Assembly (NCBI RefSeq): GCF_010389155.1
Contig: NC_057766.1
Span: forward strand, 43,162,463 to 43,226,462
Direction: 5' to 3'
Length of the DNA: 64,000 nucleotides
Origin: Erigeron canadensis
Taxonomy: Eukaryota; Streptophyta; Magnoliopsida; Asterales; Asteraceae
Shown: piece by piece, positions 22,628 to 33,723 of the stretch
How the letters are laid out: each line of letters begins with the position of its first letter
Numbering within the stretch: the first letter of the stretch is position 1
Position numbers and translations under genes: made by a program
Notes under the pieces: model-generated
What the model was told of the DNA's origin: nothing
Seen by the model: the letters and a program-made list of their open reading frames with translations, nothing else
The model's database searches: none

Positions 22628-24157
22628 ATGATGATGATGTCGTTAAGATATATTTTGAAAATATATAATATTTTGACGTTTATAAATAGCACATATGGTA
22701 TTGTCTCTTTCTCTTTTTATCTATATCTCTCTTAATAATTAGGGTTAATACTTATGGATGGATTTAGTAACCGAAATTCCCTCCAACCCTTTATCTGGCT
22801 CTGATGGAGTTAGCACGAACTGGTGCGTAAATGTTATACCAAATGAATCTATGGAAAATTGGAAATACCTACATGGTTGGGTCATCAGTTATTCTTCCAA
22901 GTCCATTTAAGCTTGCTTAAAATTTACCAGGCCCATTATAATTCACAGCAGGCCCGAAAGGGTGGCCAAGCTAACAACGTTGGCCATCAGCCCATGAGCC
23001 TACTGCCTACGACTACGAGTCCATAATACAATGATAAGTAAACAAATCATGCATTATGTTTTTAATAACATGATCATTGTATGGAAGATTGATTATATAT
23101 CATTTTGTGAAAAAACAAACAGTCTATATATCTTATATCTTATTAATGATAAACAACCAGCAATTGCTAATTGCATATATACATGTCCGCTTATTCAGAT
23201 ATTTAAGTTTAAAATACATAGTTTTGTGCCAAAGAAGTAAAGAAATGTCACATCCAAGTATCAAACTACATTGATGATTTGAAGGTTGACATAAAGAAAC
23301 AAACAACTTCGAATGTTTAAATCTACTTTCAGTATGACTTAACTTGTGGTAGTGTAAATACATATTCTTAATCCTATTATTATCAACTAGAAGGGTGTCT
23401 GCGTGTTGTAGCAACAACAGTTTATAACGGGTAAGATGTCGTAACGGTAATACAAGTTGTTTAGGATACTTTAATGAGATGTGGCGATGAGGCATATAAC
23501 CGTGGTTATCATTCTAAATATAAGTCGAGGATTAGATGAAAAAAATAATAATGTGCAAAAACTAACCATTCTAAATATATCTGTTAGAGTTACTTAGGGA
23601 TAGTTTAAGAATATTGAAAAAAATGTTGAATTTCTTAAAATAAAGAGTCAATATGTTTTATAAAGAAGTATAAAAATAAATAGAATAGTCCTTTATTGCC
23701 TTAATCATGGTCTTACTTGGAATTGAAAGTCGTGTTAATAAACAATTAAAACTATTGTAGTTATCCCTAACCAAGATCCAAAACAAACTAAATTTGTTTT
23801 GACATAAGTATCTCCTCATGATAGGATATTTTGGAAACATTGAAACAAACGTAGAAATCCTCCAAAGTATATGTACACGAACATTGTTCTAACTAAGAAT
23901 CTATTAGATACCTTCAAGCTTACGAACCGCAAACCACAATATCCCTCACAACTCGCTGGTCCTTTCATTTGTCATATTATTCACTAATCATGTGTATAGC
24001 ATCGACTATATTAAGCTATGATAAATTTTACCCACTTTCAAACTTTCTACAATGTACATAAGAATAAAAACTCAAATAAGAATTGAATTTACTATGCCAA
24101 TAAAATAAAAACTAGGATGAGATTATGAGAATTAGGTAGCTGTATGAACATAGTTTG
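22628..24157. other. Gene-free AT-rich interval
   Basis: Short open frames only; none has recognisable similarity or neighbouring splice logic. No repeat boundaries found. Confidence 0.5.
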
Positions 24158-24544
24158 ACGGTAGGCAGAGCCGGCTTAATAGTAATCTAGGATAAGCAGC
24201 TGCGTTGGGCTTCCATTTTTCTCGGGCCTTCATATTTTATACACTGAATAAAGTATTTATAGATATTTGGGCTAATACTATTACATTATAAAAGATGAAA
24301 AAGTTAAGCGGCTATTGACTTATCGCTGTGCCTTAAGAAAAAATAAAAAGGGAGACTATGTATCATAATGAAAGGCAGGAGACTTAAATAGATTTCGCTT
24401 AAAGGAGTACCTTTCACAGTTTTCAGGTATTTTTTTATTATTATTATTTTTTTTGCTTTTTTGTTTTCTTTGCTAATGACTTAGGCCTAGAACATAAATT
24501 TCGCTTAAGTCCTCCAAAAATTTTAAGCCGGCACGGACGGTAAG
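24158..24544. mobile_element. hAT-like MITE, 371 bp
   Basis: The element 24166-24536 starts CAGAGCCGGCTTAA and ends TTAAGCCGGCACGG, the GCCGGC-type terminal repeat common in plant hAT elements. Its flanks are ACGGTAGG (24158-24165) and ACGGTAAG (24537-24544), an 8-bp duplication with one mismatch. No coding capacity. Confidence 0.65.
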
Positions 24545-24555
24545 TGATAGTATGT

Positions 24556-24670
24556 ACATCACCATTTTTAGCCGTACACCATCAAACATATATTAGACAA
24601 TTGTACTAAAGTACTCAACAATAATCGAAAATATGTTTGATGGTGTAGGAGTAAAAAATGTTGGGCGTAC
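24556..24670. repeat. Foldback upstream of the helicase gene
   Basis: ACACCATCAAACATAT (24576-24591) is perfectly inverted at 24631-24646, with a 39-bp loop. Imperfect pairing continues outward for about 15 more bases on each side. It lies some 250 bp upstream of the TATA box of the RH7-like gene. Confidence 0.7.
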
Positions 24671-24900
24671 GAATCACACCCAAATTTAATTAACCTAAAT
24701 TTACCGCAGTTGTTTTTGTTCTAGTACTAGTAGTCGGTAAATTACAGCACAAATAAATATCCGGTTTACACTACTAGAGTAAAAAGCAACAGATATTTTG
24801 CTCAAGGATTCTACTTAATTTTCACATATGCGGCCCAAATACACTAACGTGCCCTGCCTTTAATCCAACGGCTCAAAAACAATATTCTGAAAATTACCGA

Positions 24901-24921
24901 TATAAATATCAGAAACCCTAA
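24901..24921 (+). promoter_or_regulatory. TATA box and telo-box of the RH7-like gene
   Basis: TATAAATA at 24901-24908 is followed by the telo-box AAACCCTAA (24913-24921). The telo-box is common near the transcription start of plant genes for ribosome biogenesis and translation, which fits a nucleolar helicase. The ATG is at 25061. Confidence 0.6.
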
Positions 24922-25060
24922 ACCTTAACCCCCCTCTTTCTTTCTCCTTTTCCAACCTCCGCAGGCAGGAAGGAAAAACACAGGAGAAAAACACACGCAC
25001 ACACCGCCACCAAATTTATATCTTTATTGTATACATACAAACCCTGATTTATTATATATC

Positions 25061-28000
25061 ATGCCTTCTCTTGCCGTTTTGTCTGAAACTTCTGAAACAA
25101 CTACTAAAGTCAAGAAGATGATGAAGAACACCGCCACCGACACCGACACCGTCGCTCTCGAATCTCCAATTTCAAAAAAAGAAAAAAAGAGCAAAAAAAT
25201 TATCTCTTCTGATTCTGAAAAGTCAGAAAAGAAATCCAAAAAGAAACGTAAAGCTGCTTCTGATGATGATGATAATGATACTAGCTCTGAACAAATTCAA
25301 CCTAATATCAAGGTATATATAATATAAATATTTATATGTATGTTTGTATGCATGTGTTATTGGATTTAAAAATTTGAATGAATTGATGTTGTGAAGGATG
25401 ATGAGGGTGTGAAGAAAAGTAAGAAGAAGAAAATAAAATTGGATGAAGAGGCAGCACTAGTTGAGGTTGTTAAGAAAGTAGAAGAGAATCCGAATGCGGT
25501 TACTAATTTTAGAATTTCGGAGCCGTTGAAGAATGCTTTGAAGGCTAAGGGGATTGAAGCATTGTTTCCAATTCAGGCCAGGACTTTTAATTCTATCTAT
25601 GATGGTCTTGATTTGATTGGGAAAGCCAAAACTGGTCAGGTACTTAACAAATTCATTTTTTGTATATATTTATGTTTGGATAAAGATAATGTCATGTTGA
25701 ATAATAGGAATTGGTTTATGGAACTTAATTTTTTAAGTTATATATATGTTTAGGGGAAAACATTGGCTTTTATATTGCCAATATTGGAGTCTTTAATCAA
25801 TGGACCTGAGAAAGCAACTAGGAGGACCGGGTACGGGCGGTCACCTACGATTCTTGTGCTTTTGCCAACTAGGGAGTTAGCAAAGCAGGTATTTTGATCA
25901 CTTTTGAGTTATGTACAACATTTTGGGTTATTGGTTTTTTTGGTTTTAGTAATAAATAAGCTTGTGAGTTAGGTGTTTACGGATTTCAAATATTACGGTG
26001 AGGCTGTTGGCTTGAGTTCATGTTGTTTGTATGGTGGTGGAGGGGCATCTATTGGTCCTCAAACTGTTCAACTGAAAAGAGGAGTGGATATTGTTGTCGG
26101 AGCTGTTGGTCGTGTTAAGGTTAGTATTACATTGTTTAATCATCTCTAGACAGGAGTTTTTTATTTTTTTATTTTATTATTATTTTTTTTGTTATGTTTA
26201 GAACAACTTCATGGTTAACTTGTATGAGTAATATGTTAAGCGAAGCTTGTGTGATTTGATAATAATGTCTAGGATCATATTGAGAGAGGGAACCTTGACT
26301 TGTGCTCATTGAAATTCCGTATCCTTGATGAAGCTGATGAAATGTTGAGGCAAGGTTTTGTTGAAGATGTTGAATATATTCTAGGTATATATATTTTTTT
26401 CAAATTTCCGGATATATTTCCGTTGAGTTAGACACATTTGCTTAGATACCTTTGTGCATTATCTATATATATCTTTATACTTTGTCTATCATTTTTCAAG
26501 TATGGGATGATTACATAGGTTACTGTTTCTGTATTTTCATTCCCCTGTTGTCATTTTTTTTATTGTTTGTTTTTGATTGCTTTCTATATATATATATATA
26601 TAGTATATTTAGATATTTAGATTTTAAGAAGTTACTTCGGAGAATTTTCAAATTTAGCCATCTGGGCTTGAAAATTTGCTTATTAGTGAGACTATGTTTT
26701 GCTTCAGTTTCATATTCCTTGTAGAATTTTAATTTGTTGGCAATTAGTTATAATTTTGAATATTCCATAAAGAACATGTTTTTGTTCCTGGAAATGATGT
26801 CAGAAACCCTGCATATGTTATATCTTGTACGGAAGTGTTAGTAGCCTAATCTTTCATTTAACAAATTCAAGTTTGGCAAATCGGTTTTTTCCGCCATCTG
26901 GTCTTCTTTTTTATTGCATATATAGCTGACTCCAGCTTCTTTCTTTTGTTTTAAAGGCAAGGTGAATGATGCCACCAAAGTTCAAACAGTTCTGTTCAGT
27001 GCAACTTTACCAGCTTGGGTGAATCATGTAAGCCTCTTTGACTATTGCTCACTTTGCTGTTTTATGTTGCTCCCATAAGTGGATCTAAATAGGCAGGGTG
27101 TATGTCATTAATGTATTACAAGTTTCTTACAACGTTCTCTTCGTTGTGCTTGCTCAGATTGCATCGAAGTTTTTGAAATCAGACAAGAAGATTGTAGATC
27201 TTGTTGGTGTTCAGGTAATGAAGGCCAGTGAAAATGTTAGACACATCATCATGCCTTGTTCTTGGACAGCAAGATCACAGGTCATTCCTGATATCATTCG
27301 CCATCATAGCAGGTAGGTTATCATACTTTATAACTAGTTTAGTAGCAGTCTGCAGATGTTGTTAAACATTGTGTTAAGCATGTATTCTTTTGTTTTCTCA
27401 TGTTTAGTTGTGTTTCTTTCAGTGGTGGCCGTACCATTATTTTCACCGAGACAAAGGATTATTGCTCTGAACTATCTGGACTACTGACAGGAGCCCGACC
27501 GTTACATGGTGACATTCAACAGTCTGTGCGAGAGGTATATCAATATCTACATTATGATATATGAAAATTTAACTTGAGTATACCTTTTTAGGAGTAAGTA
27601 TTAAATATGTGATTTTGTAATAGCAAACACTTGCGGGATTCCGATCAGGCAAGTTCATGACATTGGTGGCCACAAATGTGGCAGCTCGAGGACTCGATAT
27701 TAATGATGTCCAGCTGATCATCCAGGTATAGTTTGTTATCATCCATTAAAATCTAGTCATTAATTCTAGTACTTGTAGATCAGTAGATCTTTTGGTTTTA
27801 TATATTATATCAATATCAATGAATTTACTTCTGCATCCTTCAGTGTGAACCACCACGTGATGTTGAAGACTATATTCACCGATCTGGGAGGACAGGGAGA
27901 GCTGGTATTTTCATACTTCTGTTATTCGTCATAAGAAATAATCATTCAACTATTTTTCATGCCTCTAATGTATTAGTTGGTTGCTGCTTTAACTTTCTCC

Positions 28001-29072
28001 AGGGAAGTCTGGTGTTGCCATTACACTTTATGAGCCAAGGAAGGCCAATATCTCCAAGTTAGAGAGAGAAGCGGGTGTCAAATTTGAACATATATCTGCT
28101 CCTCAACCGGCTGATATTGCTAAAGCTGCTGGTGGAGATGCAGCAGAGGCAATAATACAAGTTGCCGACAGGTGAACTTTCTTTTTGTGATCGATTTTGT
28201 ACTCATACAAATAATATTGCAAGGTATTGAACATAGTTTTTGTGTAGTGTCATCCCTGTCTTCAAGTCAGCTGCAGAGGAGTTGTTAAATTCTTCTGGCC
28301 TAACACCGGTGGAACTTCTTGCTAAGGCGCTTGCCAAGAGTGTTGTAAGTCTAGTGCAGATTCTTATTCATTGGTCTGTTATTTGTTTCCGCTTGTATGT
28401 GTAAGATAAAAGGGTATCATATCATTTTTGTTTCTCATTTCTGCCAGGGATATACAGAAATTAAAAAGAGGTCACTTCTATCGTCCATGGAGAACTTTGT
28501 GACACTACATCTTGATGCTGGAAGACCTTGTTATACACCTTCGTAAGCCTTCAAAACCTGTTTGTTTTGAACTTGTAATTTTGTTGCGTATATTAACGTG
28601 TGATGGTCATTTTTTAATTACAGATTCGCATATGGTGTCTTGAGAAGGTTTCTGCCTGAAGAAAAAGTAGAGTCAATTCAAGGTTTAGCCCTAACTGCTG
28701 ATCAAAGAGGTGCTGTCTTTGATGTTCCTGTGGAAGACTTGGATATGTTCCTTGCTGGTTCGTTTTCATCTATCTGCTCCGCTATATAATCTTAGTAATA
28801 TATCAATGTGTTCAATTGTTTATGTTTCTTGATTCGGTAATGGATTTGCAGGCCAGGAGAATGCTACAGGAGTGAGCTTGCAGGTGGTCAAGGAGCTGCC
28901 ACAATTGCAAGAAAAAGAGCAGGCCAGATCAAGATTTAGCAGCGGTAGTAATGGGTTCTCTCGTGGACGTAATTTCTCTGATCGCCGGAATGATAGATTT
29001 TCTAGAGGTTCTGGAGGCAGAAGTGGTGGTGGTGGTAGTAGAGGCGGCCGTGGGAGTTACAAGAGATATTAA
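25061..29072 (+). CDS. RH7: DEAD-box ATP-dependent RNA helicase 7-like (PRH75/Gu type)
   Basis: Fifteen exons: 25061-25312, 25397-25639, 25754-25888, 25973-26119, 26273-26384, 26957-27027, 27158-27312, 27423-27534, 27624-27725, 27844-27904, 28003-28171, 28248-28344, 28448-28542, 28624-28757, 28852-29072. All introns are GT-AG and phases agree, giving 701 aa. A lysine-rich acidic N-terminus (nucleolar type) precedes the helicase core: AKTGQGKT (~161-168), PTRELAKQ (203-210), DEAD (278-281), SAT (311-313), HRSGRTGR (455-462). A GUCT domain (~540-640) and an RGG-rich tail follow. Such proteins unwind RNA during rRNA processing. The exon 4 motifs are unusual: the expected TPGR (Ib) reads AVGR at 254-257, and the GG region reads YGGGGASIG. 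The other motifs are intact, so the gene is probably expressed but may have altered RNA contacts. Confidence 0.92.
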
Positions 29073-29734
29073 AAAGCGTCAGTATCCAAACAATACAATA
29101 CGTGTTTTATAGACAACCCGCCGTTTCTCTTCAAGCATGTGAGCAGTTTTGATTATTGCCAATATGGGCTCCTAATTATAATAGTGTTATTTTGTTATCC
29201 AGTTTCTCTAATTAGTTTAGTTTCTATTCTTTGGGGTATGTTTTTCATTTCCCCACTTTTTTTGTTTAATGTATCAGAGTGGGATAATTGACATTTTCTT
29301 TTCTATATTAATATCTGTTGTGTGTTTATGGTAAAAGTTCACCCGAATAATAAATGGGTTTACATTCTTAGGCTAACAGCAATGACTTTTCAATTGTTAA
29401 TTGGTTGATGATTTCTTTCGGTGTGATTGGACATGACAAATTGCTTAGCTTAATTTGTGCAGTATTTGTAGATGCTTTCTTTACAACACAACAAAAGTGG
29501 CAGTTTGCCACTTGCATTTGTGTAAAACCATCATCTTTAAAGTCGTATGTATTTGTATTGATGGTATACATAAGTGATAGACATCTTGTCAATTTATTTA
29601 TGCAAAATCATGTATTACTACAAGACAGAGACCCGCTACGCAACGCCAAGTCCATCTATAACACGACACAAGTTTGTTTTCTACATTGTCATCTTTTGAT
29701 GTTTAAGTTTATCTCATATCGCAAAAAATCCCCT
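29073..29734. other. 3' region of RH7-like gene and P450 upstream region
   Basis: No further gene. The interval holds the downstream region of the helicase gene and the promoter side of the first P450. Confidence 0.5.
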
Positions 29735-29740
29735 TATAAA
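29735..29740 (+). promoter_or_regulatory. TATA box of P450 copy A
   Basis: TATAAA lies 42 bp before the chosen ATG at 29782, implying a very short leader. Confidence 0.5.
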
Positions 29741-29781
29741 ACACCACTGAGCTGCTCATTCAAAGGTGGTGTTTGCACAAT

Positions 29782-31797
29782 ATGAGGACTTCATTCTTTC
29801 TAACCACCATCACCATCTTACTTCTCACTGGATTTTACGTTTCACCATCTTTCACGGTTGTGATTACTGGCGTTTTTACTTTGCTATCGGTTCTATGCTT
29901 GGCTCTGGTGTTTGTACCTTACTTTATAGAGTTGATCTCAACCGATAACAGGCCACCTGTCATCGGACCAATATCCAGTCAGCTTATACATTTCAGGGAG
30001 CTATACGATTACATGACATCAGTTGCTAAAAAGTATCCTACTTTCCGTCTTATCGCACCAACACACAGTGAAGTTTATACTGCTGATCCTGTTAATGTTG
30101 AGTATATTCTCAAGACCAATTTTGCCAATTACACCAAGGTATTTTTAGCTTACCAAGATTCATAGTTACTGATATAAGGAGCTGATTTCTTATATATGCA
30201 GCTTTAATGGTTTTTGTCCATAGGGAGAATACAATATCGATATAATGAAAGATCTTTTTGGAAATGGGATTTTCACGGTGGATGGAGCGAAATGGCGTCA
30301 TCAAAGAAAGCTTGCAAGTTTTGAGTTTTCAACCAAAGTTTTACGAGATTTTAGTAGTGTTATTTTCAAGTCCAACTCTGCAGAACTAGTGAAAAAGATT
30401 TCGTTAGCAGCAGCTGATGAGAAAATGGTGAATTTGCAGGTACAAAGATTTCTGCTATAGTAATATTTCAATAAAGAAGTAATTTTTGATTGTTTTCTGT
30501 TTTATTTTTGTGCAGGATTTGTTAATGAAATCGACCTTGGATTCGATATTTAAGGTAGGATTTGGGTTCGATCTTGATACTCTATCTGGGCTAGATGAGG
30601 AAAGTAATCGCTTTATGAAAGCTTTTGATGATTCAAATGCTTTAGTATACTGGCGATTTGTTGATCTTCTTTGGAGGGTAAAGAGGTATCTAAATGTCGG
30701 TTCAGAATCCACACTTAAGAAAAACATCAGAATCGTTGACAATTTTGTGTATGGATTAATACAGAACAAGAGGGAGCAGATGAAAAATGGAAATCTTTAC
30801 GTACGTAAACCATGCTTTGTTTCAAACCACTGTTTTTTCTTCCTTTCCAGGCTTAATAGTTATCCTGTTGTCGTGCTATACAGAAATATAAAGAAGATAT
30901 ACTGTCCAGATTTTTGATGGAAAGTGAAAGTGATCCAAAGAATATGACGGATAAGTATTTGAGAGATATATCGCTGAGTTTTGTGATTGCTGGAAAGGAT
31001 ACATCTGCAAATACTCTCACTTGGTTCTTTTACATACTTTGCAAGCATCCCTCGATTCAAGAAAAGGTTGCACAAGAAGTGATATCAGCTACTGAAGCCG
31101 ATAAGCATACATCCATGGATAATTTTTCACTCAAGTTAACTGAAACTGCACTTGATAAACTGCATTATCTTCATGCAGCGTTATCTGAGACTCTCAGGCT
31201 CTATCCGGCAGTTCCCTTGGTAAATTTACCTAATTGATGATTCAAGTGCTTTACTATAATCTAAAAATTAATTTTTAAAAAAAAAATTCTTGTATTAGGA
31301 TGGCAAGAGTGCGGAGAAAGATGATGTTCTTCCTGATGGGTTCAAGATTAAGAAAGGAGATGGTGTAGGCTACATGGCGTATCCAATGGGTAGGATGACC
31401 TACATTTGGGGAGATGATGCAGAGCAATTTCGACCAGAAAGATGGCTCCACAATGGTGTTTTTCGACCTGAAACCCCTTTCAAGTTCACTGCATTTCAGG
31501 CATGTCCATGACCGAGCTTCTCTAATCACAAAAACATTGACCGATTAATTTGGTTTTGGTTAAGGCTCCGATTGAATCTATAATCTTTCTTACATTGATG
31601 TTTACTTTGTTTAGGGCGGGCCAAGGATATGCTTAGGGAAGGAATTTGCATACAGACAGATGAAGATACTGGCTGCTTTTCTCGTTTATTTCTTTAAGTT
31701 CAAATTGGTGGATGAGAGTAAAGAAGCTACATATCGAACCATGTTTACCCTTCACATGGATGAAGGACTTTATTTGTATGCATTCCCTCGTTTCTAA
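29782..31797 (+). CDS. Cytochrome P450 CYP704C-like, copy A
   Basis: Six exons: 29782-30138, 30224-30439, 30516-30800, 30884-31219, 31299-31499, 31615-31797; 525 aa. CYP704 enzymes belong to the CYP86 clan and typically omega-hydroxylate fatty acids; members sit in the ER membrane. Visible: two hydrophobic N-terminal segments, the hinge RPPVIGP, the I-helix AGKDT (322-326), ExxR as ETLR (388-391), PERW (444-447), and the haem loop FQGGPRICLG with Cys471. All catalytic landmarks are present. It is the first of three tandem genes in the same orientation with identical exon layout. Intron 5 starts with GC instead of GT (CAG|GCATGT); copies B and C have GT there. The first ATG in the frame is at 29782. 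Confidence 0.9.
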
Positions 31798-32040
31798 GTA
31801 ACAAGAAAAATTGAATCATTGTTGACCATATGTTCTTGGTTGATGCTTCAAACTCATCCTTTTTCTATGTGCTTAATAAGGCCATGCATCCGATAATTAC
31901 AGTTATAAGTGAACTTTACTTGGTATAAGGTGGGCACTGGGCTTGGCACTGTTATATAGACGAGCTATGACCCATTAGTTATACAAACGGGCATTGAGTT
32001 ATTAGGGTTTCTATGCAAATCATCATTTATAAAGGCGACT
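31798..32040. other. Intergenic, P450 copy A downstream
   Basis: Short untranslated and intergenic DNA; nothing recognised. Confidence 0.4.
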
Positions 32041-32247
32041 GGTATCCAGACCACTTTTTTTGATATTTAAACCAGATTATTTGCAGCGAATCGCTGCAAA
32101 TAGTGGTGTTTTTGTCCATATCCAACTATTTGCAGCGATTACTGATAGGGGGCTCGCTAATTTTTGTCAGATTTGCTATTACAGATAGGAGGGCCCGCAC
32201 TATTTGCAGCGACTATCGCTGCAAATAGTAGGTGTGGTCTAGATACC
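32041..32247. mobile_element. 207-bp foldback element with nested TGCAGCGA palindromes
   Basis: Terminal inverted repeats GGTATCCAGACCAC (32041-32054) and GTGGTCTAGATACC (32234-32247) enclose two hairpins. The first pairs ATTTGCAGCGA with TCGCTGCAAAT around one base (32079-32101). The second pairs ACTATTTGCAGCGA with its 14-base inverse around CTA (32199-32229). A further single copy of ACTATTTGCAGCGA sits between. No target duplication was found, so the superfamily is not assigned. Confidence 0.65.
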
Positions 32248-32315
32248 AAAAAAGCTTGGTTGGGATATGAGGGGTGTTTATAAACTAACGATACCACAAT
32301 AAATAGATAAATAAA

Positions 32316-32573
32316 TACCCTCCGTCCCACTAAACTTGTCCACATTTAAAATTTCAAAGTCAAAATATATCAAGTTCGACCATAAGTGTTTTTATTTGTG
32401 TTATATAATAATTGATGAAAGTTATACCAATGAAACACACATGTAAAACGCAATCAATTCATATAACTTTTATTAAATATTATATAACACAACCAAAAAT
32501 GTTATGGTCAAAGTTCGTAAAGTTTGACTTTAAAAATTTAAGAGTGGACAAATTTAGTGGGACACAATGAGTA
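32316..32573. mobile_element. Stowaway MITE (Tc1/mariner), 254 bp
   Basis: The element 32318-32571 starts CCCTCCGTCCCACTAAACTT and ends with AGTGGGACACAATGAG. It is flanked by TA on both sides, the Stowaway target. The long terminal repeats include TTGTCCAC and its inverse. The interior is AT-rich and non-coding. Confidence 0.85.
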
Positions 32574-33611
32574 TATATTTTGGAAGTCCTGGGTCGGGGT
32601 AAGAGTACAATATAGTATACCTTAAAAAAAAATGAAAATCGTAGTTTTATTTTCATCCATGATAGACGCATTCAAAAGTAGGCTAAAAACGATTGACCAT
32701 AAGTCCATAAATACAAAGGACCGGAACTTTGAGCCCTTCTGCCCACCACCGGCCTTGAATTCTCGACCAAATTATAAGAGACCTAAATATTTAAACGTTA
32801 GGCATTTCACGGTTTGATAATATTGTCGTAAAAAACTTTTTTTTTTTTGGTCCGAAATTTAGTTGTGGTTTAAAGTGATCAATGATCATCACTCATCTGT
32901 ACAACAAATGACGTAGTTGCACTAGATGATATGAAACAAAAATAGTATGTGATGCTTTATGGGTTGTTTCTTTCTGAAGAATACTAAAAATAGTTGAGGA
33001 CATGACAGCACAGTGAATAGAGTTGTCTAAACGTTTAGGTCTGATGTAACAAGTATTGAGGATGACATTGACTTGTCATCAAAATAAACACGAAGACTAG
33101 TTTCTACGCAATTCCGAAAACACCTATTTTTATAGCATTCACCCCTTTGCATTACGCAATTGAAACGATACGTGTTTTATGTCAATGAATTGATGTCCCG
33201 GTTCAGTATTGGTGATCACTTCCCAAAAAGGATTAATACAAAACGAAGTAGGCCGAGGGCCATTATCCTTGATGACGATAGATATCAGTAATTAACCAGA
33301 GTTCCATGTCATTCAAATTTGAAACAGTCAAGTAGAATTTCTTGCATAGGCACTTGATCGTGAGTCTCTTGTTAACGTTAATTAGTGGTTTACATCCCGG
33401 ACCTATGTTCCTAAAACTACAATGTTACGTGATTTACCTTCCCTTATATTGGCCACGAGACCAATATATAAAGGGTTGGTTATTTAGTAATGGTAATACC
33501 AATGTTTGGCCATCACAAATTGTTTTGCCAGAACAAAAAGCTTAACTAGACATTGACTGGGGGAGTATTCGTATATATGCAAATGTATAAATACGGAGTA
33601 TTAAATCCCAT
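32574..33611. other. Intergenic, upstream of P450 copy B
   Basis: No gene or repeat boundary recognised; promoter side of copy B. Confidence 0.4.
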
Positions 33612-33619
33612 TATAAATA
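33612..33619 (+). promoter_or_regulatory. TATA box of P450 copy B
   Basis: TATAAATA lies 105-112 bp before the ATG at 33724. The open frame continues upstream to 33,553, past this TATA box, so that upstream extension cannot be part of the transcript. Confidence 0.55.
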
Positions 33620-33723
33620 CAAAGATAAGGCAACACAACTTGTTTCATATACACCCAACCACAAAGGTCCATTTCGAGCAATTTCTATTTTTAGAACTCA
33701 CGCAGCTGAGATACTCACCAAAT

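Noticed and set aside
33553..33723. N-terminal extension of P450 copy B
   Set aside because: The open frame passes through the TATA box, and copies A and C lack such an extension.
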